DNA from: Pseudomonas sp. GM18
GTDB taxonomy: Bacteria > Pseudomonadota > Gammaproteobacteria > Pseudomonadales > Pseudomonadaceae
NCBI RefSeq assembly: GCF_000282195.1
Contig: NZ_AKJT01000127.1
Location: forward strand, 82,213-146,212
Direction: 5' to 3'
Length of the DNA: 64,000 nt
Shown here one piece after another: positions 56,483-64,000 of the stretch. The position numbers were made by a program, and so were the translations under genes. The notes below the pieces were generated by a model. It had not been told where the DNA came from. It saw only the letters and a list, made by a program, of their open reading frames with translations, and did no database searches. Each line of letters begins with the position of its first letter. Within the stretch, counting starts at the first letter, position 1.

Positions 56483-57451
56483 CTAGACCAGTGTCGAATC
56501 AATCAGCGCCAGCGGATGATCGCCCTGTGTCGCTCGCACATCGGTGATCCCCAGATAATTGCGCAATTGATCGGCAGCCACCGTCATCGGTCCCGGTGCC
56601 GGCGCCGCACCCGGTGCAGGTTGTGGGTAAGCCGTGCCACGGGCGGTGTGGAAGGTGATGTTGCCTTCGACCTTCTGGATGACCTGATGGATGTGCCCGT
56701 TCAACACCGTCACTGAACCGTACTTGCGCAGCATCGCAATCGCCTGATCACCATCCTCGGTGCCCCAGCCCCACGGCTGATAAATCGTCCACAGCGGAAT
56801 GTGGGTAAACACGACGATGGGCGTACTGGTCGTCACCGCCCGCAAATCATCGGCCAGCCAGGCCAGTTGATCGGCGCCAAGGGTAGCTTCATGGCCGGCC
56901 TGGAAGTTGAAGACGTTTACCAGCGCGATGAAATGCACGCCGTGGTCATCGAAGCTGTACCAGCCATTACCTTTGGTGCCCTTGCCGTAACGCTCCAGGT
57001 AAAGCTTGCCGCCGCCCTCGTCGAGGGTGTCGTGTTCTCCCGGCACGTAATGCACGGTGGACGGCAGTCCCTTGAGCAACTGTGCCGCAGTGTCGAACTC
57101 CTCAGGCTTGGACAGGTGCGTGATGTCGCCGGTATGCAGGATCAGCGACGGCCGTTTTGGCAGCTTGATGACCTTGTCGATCGCCACCTGTAATGTCTTG
57201 GCCGGCTCCGGGTTGGCTTCCTTGTTGAAGCCGATGTGCGAGTCGCTGATCTGCACGAAGTGAAACGTGCTGGCCAGTGCCTTGGGGTCGGCGACGTTGC
57301 CTGCCTCATCCAGTGCAAAGGCCCGGGGAATGCCGCCGCTCAGGGCCCAGATCACCCCTGCCCCGGCCCACGCCGAGCACTTGAGCAACGTTCGGCGGTC
57401 AGGGTTCAGCAAGCCGTCGGTGCGCACCGGGGGTTTTGATTGAATGTCCAT
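56483..57451 (-). CDS. Exported metallophosphoesterase (Tat signal)
   Basis: The 322-residue product starts with a Tat-type signal (DRRTLLKCSAWAGAGVIWAL) and has calcineurin-like motifs FVQISDSHIG, LHTGDITH, PGEHD and LNGHIHQ, the metal-ligand set. Substrate unknown. It heads the leftward pair with the cupredoxin, divergent from the ECF sigma gene. Confidence 0.92.
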   Translation of the reverse strand: MDIQSKPPVRTDGLLNPDRRTLLKCSAWAGAGVIWALSGGIPRAFALDEAGNVADPKALASTFHFVQISDSHIGFNKEANPEPAKTLQVAIDKVIKLPKRPSLILHTGDITHLSKPEEFDTAAQLLKGLPSTVHYVPGEHDTLDEGGGKLYLERYGKGTKGNGWYSFDDHGVHFIALVNVFNFQAGHEATLGADQLAWLADDLRAVTTSTPIVVFTHIPLWTIYQPWGWGTEDGDQAIAMLRKYGSVTVLNGHIHQVIQKVEGNITFHTARGTAYPQPAPGAAPAPGPMTVAADQLRNYLGITDVRATQGDHPLALIDSTLV

Positions 57452-57497
57452 CGGTATGTCCTCGCAAGCGGACTACAGTGATGTAGCTGACACGAGG

Positions 57498-57578
57498 TAA
57501 ACCTTGCGGGACGCGTATTTATTCCGCGTTGGAAAACAAATTCTTTTCAGGGAATAAAAGACCACGCATCACGGTTAT
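57498..57578. promoter_or_regulatory. Divergent ECF-type promoters
   Basis: Rightward: GGAATAAA (57551-57558), 14 bases, GGTTAT (57573-57578). Leftward: GGAATAAA (57525-57518), 14 bases, GGTTTA (57503-57498). Identical -35-like boxes and spacing on both strands fit recognition by one ECF sigma factor, presumably the one encoded at 57605. Confidence 0.7.
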
Positions 57579-57604
57579 AGGGGTGTGACAGTGCGGAAGC
57601 CACT

Positions 57605-58117
57605 ATGAAGCGATTTGAGGACCTGATTGCGCCCCATCTGGACGCCGCTTACAACCTCGCGCGCTGGCTCACTGGCAACGACGCCGCCGCACGCGATGTC
57701 GTGCAGGAAAGCGCCCTGCGCGCCTTCAGGTTTTTGCAGCGTTTCGCCGATGGCAACGCCAAGGCCTGGTTCCTGACCATCGTGCGCAACGAAAGCTACA
57801 CCTGGCTCAAAGCCTCAGCCGGGCGCCATTGGGTTGCTTTCGATGACGACATCGGCGATGACGAAGGGGCACTGAGCCACAGCCAGACCCCGGAATTGCT
57901 GGCTATTCACACGGAAAACGCGGCGCTGATCCAGCAAGCGCTGTGCGCCTTGCCGCCGGTGTTTCGTGAGGTGATTGTGCTGAAAGAACTCGAAGACATG
58001 CCTTATAAGGACATCGCTTTGGTGGTCGATATCCCCATCGGCACCGTCATGTCGAGACTGGCCCGGGGGCGCGCGATGCTCAAGCTCGAACTACTGAAGT
58101 TGCACGATCATGAATGA
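57605..58117 (+). CDS. ECF sigma factor
   Basis: The 170-residue product has sigma-70 region 2 (IAPHLDAAYNLARWLTGNDA, RDVVQESALRAFRFLQRF) and region 4 (LPPVFREVIVLKELEDMPYK ... IPIGTVMSRLARGRAML). It overlaps the anti-sigma gene by 8 bases. Likely autoregulated via the GGAATAAA-N14-GGTTWW promoters and also driving the divergent phosphoesterase/cupredoxin pair. Confidence 0.93.
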   Translation: MKRFEDLIAPHLDAAYNLARWLTGNDAAARDVVQESALRAFRFLQRFADGNAKAWFLTIVRNESYTWLKASAGRHWVAFDDDIGDDEGALSHSQTPELLAIHTENAALIQQALCALPPVFREVIVLKELEDMPYKDIALVVDIPIGTVMSRLARGRAMLKLELLKLHDHE

Positions 58118-58853
58118 ACTCGACTGCACGGTTTGCCAGACACGGCTGCATGGTTATCTGGATCAGGAACTCGATCCTGCGACGGCTGCGGATGTGGCTG
58201 CGCATCTGGCCGCATGCGCCGAGTGCGCGCGGCTGCATGATGAAGTGAAACTGCTGAAGGTCAGTGTGAAGCGCCAGGCGCCGTATTACCCGGCGCCGGC
58301 ATCGTTAGCGGCCAGCGTGTTTGCCGCGGGTGCTCCCGCGACTCGCACCGTCGAGCGCTGGCAGAAATGGTTCGCACCGACATTTTCCGCGGCGGCGCTG
58401 GCCTTGGCGATGGTGCTTTATGTGATGACGCCGGGCAGCGAACAACCGCTGATGGACGAGGCTGTCTCCAGCCATGTCCGCTCATTGATGGGCGAGCATC
58501 TGAACGATGTGGTGTCCTCCGACCGTCACACCGTGAAGCCCTGGTTCACCGGCAAACTCGACTTCTCGCCGCCGGTATTCGATTACTCGGCGCAGGGATT
58601 TCCATTACTGGGCGGGCGGCTGGATTATCTGCAACACCAAACCACGGCAGCCCTGAGTTACGGGAGGGCCAGGCACATCATCAATGTGTTTATCCTGCCC
58701 GTGCCGGAGGCAGACAAGCCGCGGCAGACCCAGACGATTCGTGGCTTTAACGTGGTGTCCTGGCAAGTCAACCACATGCGCTTCGTGCTGGTTTCCGATG
58801 TGGAGAAAAGTGAACTGGAGGCGTTCAGCCAGTTGCTCAGGGACGGTGCCTGA
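58110..58853 (+). CDS. Anti-sigma factor with zinc-finger (zf-HC2) domain
   Basis: The 247-residue product has an N-terminal anti-sigma zinc domain (CTVCQTRLHGYLDQELDPAT, then HLAACAECARLHDE, the HxxxCxxC motif), one membrane helix (about 86-104 FSAAALALAMVLYVMTPG) and a periplasmic C-terminal domain. It should hold the ECF sigma at the membrane until an envelope signal. Confidence 0.92.
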   Translation: MNELDCTVCQTRLHGYLDQELDPATAADVAAHLAACAECARLHDEVKLLKVSVKRQAPYYPAPASLAASVFAAGAPATRTVERWQKWFAPTFSAAALALAMVLYVMTPGSEQPLMDEAVSSHVRSLMGEHLNDVVSSDRHTVKPWFTGKLDFSPPVFDYSAQGFPLLGGRLDYLQHQTTAALSYGRARHIINVFILPVPEADKPRQTQTIRGFNVVSWQVNHMRFVLVSDVEKSELEAFSQLLRDGA

Positions 58854-59085
58854 AGGGGCAGTGGGTGCACGCTTACACGTGCACCGTCATTCTCTCTGTC
58901 GAGAAAAATCGAAAATAGGTGCTCACCCAGCCAGGGCCTGGCACTCCGTGCCTGGTAAAGAGCCAAAGCTGGGTGAGCGGTGAAAACTTTATCGAGAGTT
59001 GCGCCCTGTGTCCCGAATACAATTCTGAATAAAACTGAACAGCCTGCGCAAAGGCTCGTCGTTCAGCGTCCGGCATAATCAGGTT
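58854..59085. other. Structured spacer with two hairpins
   Basis: GGTGCACG/CGTGCACC (about 58861-58884) and a 10-bp stem CTCACCCAGC (58921-58930) with GCTGGGTGAG (58969-58978) enclosing a smaller hairpin. No gene seen. It may be the terminator region of the ECF operon or a small RNA. Confidence 0.45.
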
Positions 59086-59661
59086 TTACTCACTGCCAGT
59101 GCGCGACCACTCATCATCCATGGCACCCGCTGTGTTGGCGACTATCCACGCCACTGCACAAGCCACTAACGAGAACGCGGCAAAAGCACCCATCACATGC
59201 AAGTAGGGCAGCACGTGATTCCACGCTCGAGCCACCCCCAGGAATGCGGCAAATAACCAGCCACTCATGGAGAGAGCGCCCAACAGTGCAAGGCGAGTCC
59301 GGGCGCTGCTGTGTAACAAAACAAAGGGAGCCTTCTGCAACAGCGGAAAACCGATCCGATGCAACAAAGCGCCGTTGAGGCTAAGCAGCGCGACAACACT
59401 CACCTTGGCCCAGAGCTTTTGATTGAGCAGATACGCGCTCCCCTCATAGAGGTAACCCTGGAGCACCAGCAGCAAGCCACTTCCCCAAAGAGCCAATAGC
59501 GCGAGCGTGACGATTTTTTGAGTCTCGTCGAGATACTCACGTTGCACCTGGCTCAACACATCCTTGCGCCAGCTCCATAGCTTTTGATCTGCCTGCAGCA
59601 CCCTCCCCAGAGCAATACAGGTGGCAATCAGATGACCGTACACGAGTAGCATTTTGAGCAT
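59086..59661 (-). CDS. Integral membrane protein (191 aa)
   Basis: About five membrane helices, starting MLKMLLVYGHLIATCIALGR, with a conserved histidine in helix 1 and others later, so a heme or redox role is possible but unproven. ATG 59661 is preceded by AGG; upstream residues in the frame are not taken as coding. Confidence 0.7.
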   Translation of the reverse strand: MLKMLLVYGHLIATCIALGRVLQADQKLWSWRKDVLSQVQREYLDETQKIVTLALLALWGSGLLLVLQGYLYEGSAYLLNQKLWAKVSVVALLSLNGALLHRIGFPLLQKAPFVLLHSSARTRLALLGALSMSGWLFAAFLGVARAWNHVLPYLHVMGAFAAFSLVACAVAWIVANTAGAMDDEWSRTGSE

Positions 59662-59834
59662 TACCTGGACCTTATTTTTATGTGGGCAATGCACTCCCTC
59701 GCACCCTTGATTTGAAACGAAATGATACAGATTCATATTTGTATCAAGCAAGTTACAAATTCAACCATCCATCCGGAGCCGCCTGATCTCCCTCAGGTTT
59801 ACCCGTGTTGCGCTGTTTCTTGAGCAACTCCCGC

Positions 59835-59862
59835 ATACGAAAACGCCGCTCAATGAGCGGCG
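59835..59862 (-). terminator. Terminator of the 59912-60217 gene
   Basis: Leftwards GCGCCGCTCA and TGAGCGGCGT pair almost perfectly, followed by TTTTCG. Confidence 0.65.
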
Positions 59863-59911
59863 CTGGATATACGCAACCACAACGGAAGGTGGTGTTACAA
59901 CCGGACGGAAT

Positions 59912-60217
59912 CTAATCCGAAGTCAGCGGCTGCCTGGAGCGACTCGGCGCGATGGCCGACTTCTCCCCGGTGTCGCGATGCAACAAGGCAACGTTGTAGT
60001 CATAGCGGGATATCAACGGTACCGGCTCATCATTACGGGACATCTTGAGCCATTGTCTTGTGCGTTCGATGTCAAAGGATTCGTTCCTGCCCTTCATGCT
60101 TTTAATCAGGTTGGCCGAGACCCTGAAGCGTCCACATCCAGCCGAGCATGCAACTTCTGACCAGTCTTCAGCCACATGAACAGTGTTAGAGACAGCGTGA
60201 CAAATTAAGCACTTCAT
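59912..60217 (-). CDS. Cysteine-rich small protein (101 aa)
   Basis: Starts MKCLICHAVSNTVHVAEDWS with CLIC and CSAGCG forming a likely zinc site; the C-terminal half is basic. ATG 60217 has GGAGA 6 bases upstream. Resembles hypothetical Pseudomonas proteins; role unknown. Confidence 0.65.
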   Translation of the reverse strand: MKCLICHAVSNTVHVAEDWSEVACSAGCGRFRVSANLIKSMKGRNESFDIERTRQWLKMSRNDEPVPLISRYDYNVALLHRDTGEKSAIAPSRSRQPLTSD

Positions 60218-60386
60218 GTTCGATCTCCGTATCCATGAATTACCAACTGTAGACGATCCACGAACAAAGAACTCAGCGCCCCAAAAAAACCGGATCAGTC
60301 CATCGCGCCGCCAAGTGACAGCCTGGCCAGGTGACCTGTCAAAGGGGCGATAAGTGAAGAGCCCGGCGCAATGGCCGGGCTCCGTT

Positions 60387-60581
60387 TTATCTTCTGTTTT
60401 CAAGCATCTTGTCGGCGAGCGCTTTGGCCCTTTGGATCAGCAGGTTTTGCCTGTCTTCGTGGGTGGCTTCTCCTACCACCGGTGCCGTCAGATGGCTTTC
60501 GGCAATCAGCGCAGCACAGAAATATTGGTCCCAAACAGCGCTTTGCTCCGACACCTGTCTAGTCGTTTGGTCGGCGATCAT
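60387..60581 (-). CDS. Small hypothetical protein (64 aa)
   Basis: Starts MIADQTTRQVSEQSAVWDQY; helical, ends LIQRAKALADKMLENRR. ATG 60581 has AAGGAG upstream. A GC hairpin (AGCCCGGC/GCCGGGCT, about 60358-60381) follows. Confidence 0.6.
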   Translation of the reverse strand: MIADQTTRQVSEQSAVWDQYFCAALIAESHLTAPVVGEATHEDRQNLLIQRAKALADKMLENRR

Positions 60582-60770
60582 ATGCGGCTCCTTTCGATGA
60601 GGTAGCTCTGTCATTTTACGCCCGAATCGCGAACAACTTGCGTCGATCAGGATAGTCGGCACCTTATTGCAAGGCCGATCACTGGCAACAAATCATTTCC
60701 TCGACTAGGATTTTTATCGCACAGGATCTCGCCCACTGTGTTGTCGGGCGACTCAACCAGGGAGAGATAG

Positions 60771-60965
60771 ATGACGCCTACTCGTATTTGCGAACAAACC
60801 TATCGTGGCTGGTCCAGCCCCATCTTGCTTGAACTCAAGGAGAGAGAACATCAACTGGATCCTTCGGCGCGCCAGGCCCTTCGAAATGTCCTGGTCGAGA
60901 GAAGGCTTATCAACACCGGCAACCCTTCTGGCAGTGATCGGCGCAAGGCTGATCCGGCCGGGTAA
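60771..60965 (+). CDS. Small hypothetical protein (64 aa)
   Basis: Starts MTPTRICEQTYRGWSSPILL; helical basic protein with GGGAGAG ribosome site. Not recognised. Confidence 0.55.
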   Translation: MTPTRICEQTYRGWSSPILLELKEREHQLDPSARQALRNVLVERRLINTGNPSGSDRRKADPAG

Positions 60966-61058
60966 CAACAGGCAGCAATAGCTCTTACCCACCTCATCAC
61001 CGACGCTGCTGGCGCTCTGCCGGCAGCGTGCTTGTCAGCAATCGCCAAATTCCAGACA

Positions 61059-61103
61059 AAAAAAAAGCCCAGGCAGCTGATGGACGCCTGGGCTTTAAAA
61101 ATG
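61059..61103. terminator. Bidirectional terminator
   Basis: GCCCAGGC and GCCTGGGC pair around an 11-base loop, with T-rich tails on both strands. To its right (61104-61245) is an AT-rich stretch without a gene. Confidence 0.8.
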
Positions 61104-61245
61104 CATAAACCGTGGTGGTGAACGCGGGGCAATATTACCCAATCAATTGATCTGTAACAATATATTTTAACTCACCATCCAGTTACTAAATCTCGTAACC
61201 CATTAAATATCCTTACTATTTTTGAGCCATCTACTGAAGAAACCG

Positions 61246-61581
61246 TTACAAACAATCCCGGACAGCCTGGCGCAGCGCCGCTGACTTGGCCCATGGCGGC
61301 CCTTGGTAAAGCGATACCCGGCTGCCATCTTTCGACTTCACGATATCCAGAATTTCGTCAGCTGTGATGACGCTCGGTGCAGTAATCCGATAGCCATTGG
61401 AAATCGCGGTTTGCGTCGTTCCCGCAATCTCCTGACGCCACAACGGCAACACACACCCGGCATATTCCTTGGGCGCCTTATCGCTGTATTTGCTGACATT
61501 GGGCTCACCGGGCACCAGGGATGTGGGCAATGAACAGCCCGCCAACGCAGCCACCGCTACTCCCGCTATCAACATCCGCAT
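61246..61581 (-). CDS. Small lipoprotein (111 aa)
   Basis: Signal peptide with lipobox (MRMLIAGVAVAALAGCSLPT), lipidated Cys16; the mature part contains LPLWRQEI and a C-terminal disulfide-capable pair (CVLP and DCL). Function unknown; conserved type in Pseudomonas. Confidence 0.75.
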   Translation of the reverse strand: MRMLIAGVAVAALAGCSLPTSLVPGEPNVSKYSDKAPKEYAGCVLPLWRQEIAGTTQTAISNGYRITAPSVITADEILDIVKSKDGSRVSLYQGPPWAKSAALRQAVRDCL

Positions 61582-61673
61582 GATGCTTCCCTATCCTGAA
61601 AAACGGGAAATGTAGCCTGTACTTGCGCAGACATCCAGCAAACGCTGGGGCTATGCCCCCTATATAAGAGCCT

Positions 61674-61910
61674 TTATACAGAAGCCTCGCCCTGCCCCGG
61701 ATCGCCCCCCGAGCCGGAATCGGCATACGAACTCGCATTCAGATACTTCATCCATCGCTCGTACGCTTCATGCTGCCACTTGGTAACCCGCTCCCATTCC
61801 GCGCCGCTAAGCTGGTGGGCCGAAATCAGCCTCATCATTTCGGTGGTGGCCGCGTCCAGGTCAACGATCAGTTCATGCGCATGGTGTCTGAAATCATCAG
61901 TCGCCGTCAT
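61674..61910 (-). CDS. Small hypothetical protein (78 aa)
   Basis: Starts MTATDDFRHHAHELIVDLDA; amphipathic helices with a flexible Gly/Ser-rich C-terminus. Not recognised. Confidence 0.6.
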   Translation of the reverse strand: MTATDDFRHHAHELIVDLDAATTEMMRLISAHQLSGAEWERVTKWQHEAYERWMKYLNASSYADSGSGGDPGQGEASV

Positions 61911-62011
61911 TTGAGATACCTCGCCCCAGCGAATAGATCACTACCTCAATACGACAGCAGAGCTATTCGCTCCCGTTGATTTTTCCCGACCAGTGGAAGC
62001 ACCTTCCATCC

Positions 62012-63238
62012 CTATCCCTTCACGCACACCACCTGTCGCAAAGTGTGTAGCACTTCCACCAGATCACGCTGGGCATACATGACTTTGTCGATGTCCTTAT
62101 AGGCCATTGGAATCTCGTCGATGACCGCAGCGTCCTTACGGCATTCCACATGAGCGGTCGCGCGGATCTGGTCGGCGACGGTGAAGGTGTTTTTGGCTTT
62201 GGTACGGCTCATGGTGCGACCGGCGCCGTGGCTGCAGGAACAGAAGGATTGCTCATTGCCGAGGCCGCGAACGATGAAGCTTTTGGCCCCCATGGAGCCG
62301 GGAATGATCCCCAGTTCGCCCTTCTGCGCCGAGACCGCGCCCTTGCGAGTGACCAGGATGTCCTCGCCGAAGTGCCGCTCTTTCTGTACGTAATTGTGGT
62401 GGCAGTTCACGGCCTCCAGCGCGACCTCGAAGGGCTTGCGGATCACTTGCCGCGCCGCGTGAATCACCGCTTGCATCATCAAGGCACGGTTCTGCCGGGC
62501 AAAGTCCTGAGCCCAACCCACCGCTTCGACGTAGTCATCGAAGTGCCGGCTGCCCTCCTTGAAGTAGGCCAGGTCGCGGTCCGGCAGGTTGGCGATGTGT
62601 TGGCGCATGTCAGCCTGAGCCAATTGAATGAACAGGGTACCGATGGCGTTGCCAACGCCGCGAGAACCGCTGTGCAGCATGAACCAGACACGATTGGCCT
62701 CGTCCAGGCAGACCTCGATGAAGTGGTTACCGGTACCGAGGGTGCCCAGATGATGGCGGTTGTTGGTGCTGGCGAGTTTCGGGTACTTGTCGATGATCGC
62801 CTTGAACCGTGGGTTCAGCGCCGCCCAGGCTTGATCGGCCTGCTGTGGAACGCGCTCCCAGGCGCCTTCGTCACGGCGACCACGGCTCAACGTGCGGCCA
62901 TGGGGTACGGCTTTTTCAATGGCAGTGCGCAGACCGTGCAGGTTGTCCGGCAAGTCGGCGGCAGTCAGCGAGGTGCGCGCGGCGATCATGCCGCAGCCGA
63001 TGTCTACGCCCACGGCCGCCGGAATGATCGCGCCCACGGTGGGGATCACGCTGCCGATAGTGGACCCCTTGCCCAGGTGCACATCCGGCATCACTGCCAG
63101 GTGCTTGAAGATGAACGGCATCTTCGCGGTATTGATCAGTTGCTGCCGGGCTTCGCTTTCAACTGGCACTCCTTCGGTCCAGAGTTTGATCGGCTTGCCG
63201 TTGGCGACTTCCAGCAGTTGGTAGGCAGGTTGTTGCAT
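62012..63238 (-). CDS. rtcB: RNA-splicing ligase RtcB
   Basis: The 408-residue product matches RtcB, the GTP- and Mn-dependent ligase joining 2',3'-cyclic phosphate or 3'-phosphate RNA ends to 5'-OH ends. Motifs: PDVHLGKGSTIGSVIPTVGA, GVDIGCGMIAARTS (metal Cys), NRHHLGTLGTGNHFIEV, LHSGSRGVGN, SHGAGRTMSR with the guanylated His, and CRKDAAVIDEIPMAYKDI. ATG 63238 gives the usual length. No RtcA or RtcR gene is seen nearby. Confidence 0.95.
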   Translation of the reverse strand: MQQPAYQLLEVANGKPIKLWTEGVPVESEARQQLINTAKMPFIFKHLAVMPDVHLGKGSTIGSVIPTVGAIIPAAVGVDIGCGMIAARTSLTAADLPDNLHGLRTAIEKAVPHGRTLSRGRRDEGAWERVPQQADQAWAALNPRFKAIIDKYPKLASTNNRHHLGTLGTGNHFIEVCLDEANRVWFMLHSGSRGVGNAIGTLFIQLAQADMRQHIANLPDRDLAYFKEGSRHFDDYVEAVGWAQDFARQNRALMMQAVIHAARQVIRKPFEVALEAVNCHHNYVQKERHFGEDILVTRKGAVSAQKGELGIIPGSMGAKSFIVRGLGNEQSFCSCSHGAGRTMSRTKAKNTFTVADQIRATAHVECRKDAAVIDEIPMAYKDIDKVMYAQRDLVEVLHTLRQVVCVKG

Positions 63239-63329
63239 GACTTCTACTCTCTTCGGATCAGACGAACATAACGCTCCATCGAGGTAAATGGGATTACTAT
63301 TTCGTAGCGGGGAATTGCAGGAGGTCATC

Positions 63330-63569
63330 ATGTGGCTTAACGAATATGAACAGCAACTTCGGCGTGACCTGCAAGGCGTGGCGTCGGATCTGCGGTGGTC
63401 GGCGGTGGAGCTTTTGCGCATCGCCGAGCAGTTGCGCCAGGCCGGCAATGATGTGGACGCAGAGGCAACGCTAAGGCTGTGTGCGTTGTTCCAGGGCGAT
63501 GAAGAACGCCTGTCGGGCTATGCTGAAGAAGTGAAAGCTAAAACCATCACCCGAATGAAAGCTCATTAG
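63330..63569 (+). CDS. Small hypothetical protein (79 aa)
   Basis: Starts MWLNEYEQQLRRDLQGVASD; all-helical, with GGAGG 6 bases upstream of ATG 63330. Divergent from rtcB. Not recognised. Confidence 0.6.
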   Translation: MWLNEYEQQLRRDLQGVASDLRWSAVELLRIAEQLRQAGNDVDAEATLRLCALFQGDEERLSGYAEEVKAKTITRMKAH

Positions 63570-63580
63570 AGAGCACTGTC

Positions 63581-63949
63581 ATGAACAAGCCTCTATGCGC
63601 GCTGATCGCCGTGTTGGCGGCGACAGGTGGCTGCAACACCGAATCACATATCTACCGGGACCAACCGCTGGTCGCCAAGGTCGAAGCTGGCATGACCAAG
63701 GATCAGGTCGAGCAGATTGGCGGCAAACCGCTATCAATCACGGACCGCACGGTGGAACCTGGCACCTGCTTTGATTACAAGCTGACCCAGGCCGGCCATC
63801 AGCAGCCGTACAACGTCAGCTTCGACGGCAGGGGCCAGGTCGACCATAAAAGCTTCATGACCTGCGCGGAATGGAGTCGTGTCCAACAAAAAGCCAGAGA
63901 GCATTCCCCCACCACGGGCGGGATGGGCGGCGGTGGCGGTGGTTACTGA
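63581..63949 (+). CDS. osmE: OsmE-like lipoprotein
   Basis: The 122-residue product has a lipoprotein signal (LCALIAVLAATGGCN, Cys18) and the OsmE/SmpA fold: VAKVEAGMTKDQVEQIGGKP, GTCFDYKLTQAGHQQPYNVS, and FMTCAEWSRVQQ. E. coli OsmE (112 aa) is an osmotically induced envelope lipoprotein. A glycine-rich tail (GGMGGGGGGY) is extra here. Confidence 0.82.
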   Translation: MNKPLCALIAVLAATGGCNTESHIYRDQPLVAKVEAGMTKDQVEQIGGKPLSITDRTVEPGTCFDYKLTQAGHQQPYNVSFDGRGQVDHKSFMTCAEWSRVQQKAREHSPTTGGMGGGGGGY

Positions 63950-63956
63950 CCCAACG

Positions 63957-64000
63957 AATTAACCCCTGTAGCAGCTGCCGAGCCTGCGAGGCTGCGTTCG
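63957..64000. repeat. Start of a Pseudomonas REP-like intergenic repeat
   Basis: CCCCTGTAGCAGCTGCCGAG followed by CCTGCGAGGCTGCGTTCG is typical of the repetitive palindromic elements between Pseudomonas genes; it is cut by the window edge. Confidence 0.6.

Noticed and set aside
62150..63271. 373-codon plus-strand frame
   Set aside because: Antisense to rtcB, whose motifs are unambiguous.

Overview
The window is from a Pseudomonas chromosome, most likely the P. fluorescens group. This rests on the high-GC protein set, the DUF1654 and NdpA-type genes, the DUF1302/DUF1329/YCF48/RND operon and the tRNA-Ser context. No homology search could be run, so all family names are from recognition of the translated sequences.

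Region 1 (1-26.3 kb) is the early and lysogeny half of a lambdoid prophage. Its late/structural half lies beyond the left edge. Read leftwards from the immunity region (7.26 kb) the order is Cro, an Arc-like RHH protein, a small protein, a CII-type activator, Rha, an O-like initiator with internal iterons, a P-like protein, DUF1367, NinG and a gene in the Q position. Then come a terminator, a lambda-type holin, an Acb2-like anti-CBASS protein and two small genes at the edge. Read rightwards come the CI repressor, a two-gene cassette in the place where lambda keeps rexAB, a LexA-boxed DUF1654 gene and a second CI-type operator with a promoter. A long leader with boxA and twin hairpins follows, then a recombination/accessory operon (Rad52-like annealing protein, Gp157, NdpA, a DNA cytosine methyltransferase with a repeat-built insert, an ASCH-like protein and many small overlapping genes). 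It ends with a DUF4224 protein, an integrase and an att site in a tRNA-Ser 3' end. At least four places in this operon carry opposite-strand genes (zinc-ribbon, 2TM, tail-anchored and secreted proteins), and an odd class II tRNA with a GAU anticodon is also on the opposite strand.

Region 2 (26.3-31.6 kb) is patchwork. A second copy of the 60-bp tRNA-Ser/att sequence lies 3.2 kb downstream of the first. Between them are a Tat-exported PchP-like HAD phosphatase and a DeoR regulator. To its right are a PseH-like acetyltransferase and phage-type remnants that share a 26-bp intergenic repeat with the prophage.

Region 3 (31.7-38 kb) holds a gamma-glutamyltransferase-family enzyme with a polar amino acid ABC transporter and a FadR-type GntR regulator, then a DJ-1/PfpI protein and a truncated HD-domain gene.

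Region 4 (38-56 kb) looks like a catabolic island for a hydrophobic aromatic compound. It has a putative envelope transport/efflux operon (DUF1302, DUF1329, YCF48 propeller, MMPL/RND), a GntR regulator, an operon for ring hydroxylation and meta-cleavage (FAH hydrolase, VOC extradiol dioxygenase, MhpA-like hydroxylase), and a divergent operon (DUF1185, MDR dehydrogenase, cupin, FMN reductase). An AraC regulator, thiolase, 3-hydroxyacyl-CoA dehydrogenase and TetR regulator follow. Near-palindromic TTTN-TGCR-CANA boxes lie at the three GntR-associated promoters.

Region 5 (56-64 kb) has a cupredoxin/metallophosphoesterase pair divergent from an ECF sigma/anti-sigma pair, with matching GGAATAAA-N14-GGTTWW elements. 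Small Pseudomonas proteins, RtcB RNA ligase and an OsmE-like lipoprotein follow, and the window ends inside a REP-like intergenic repeat.
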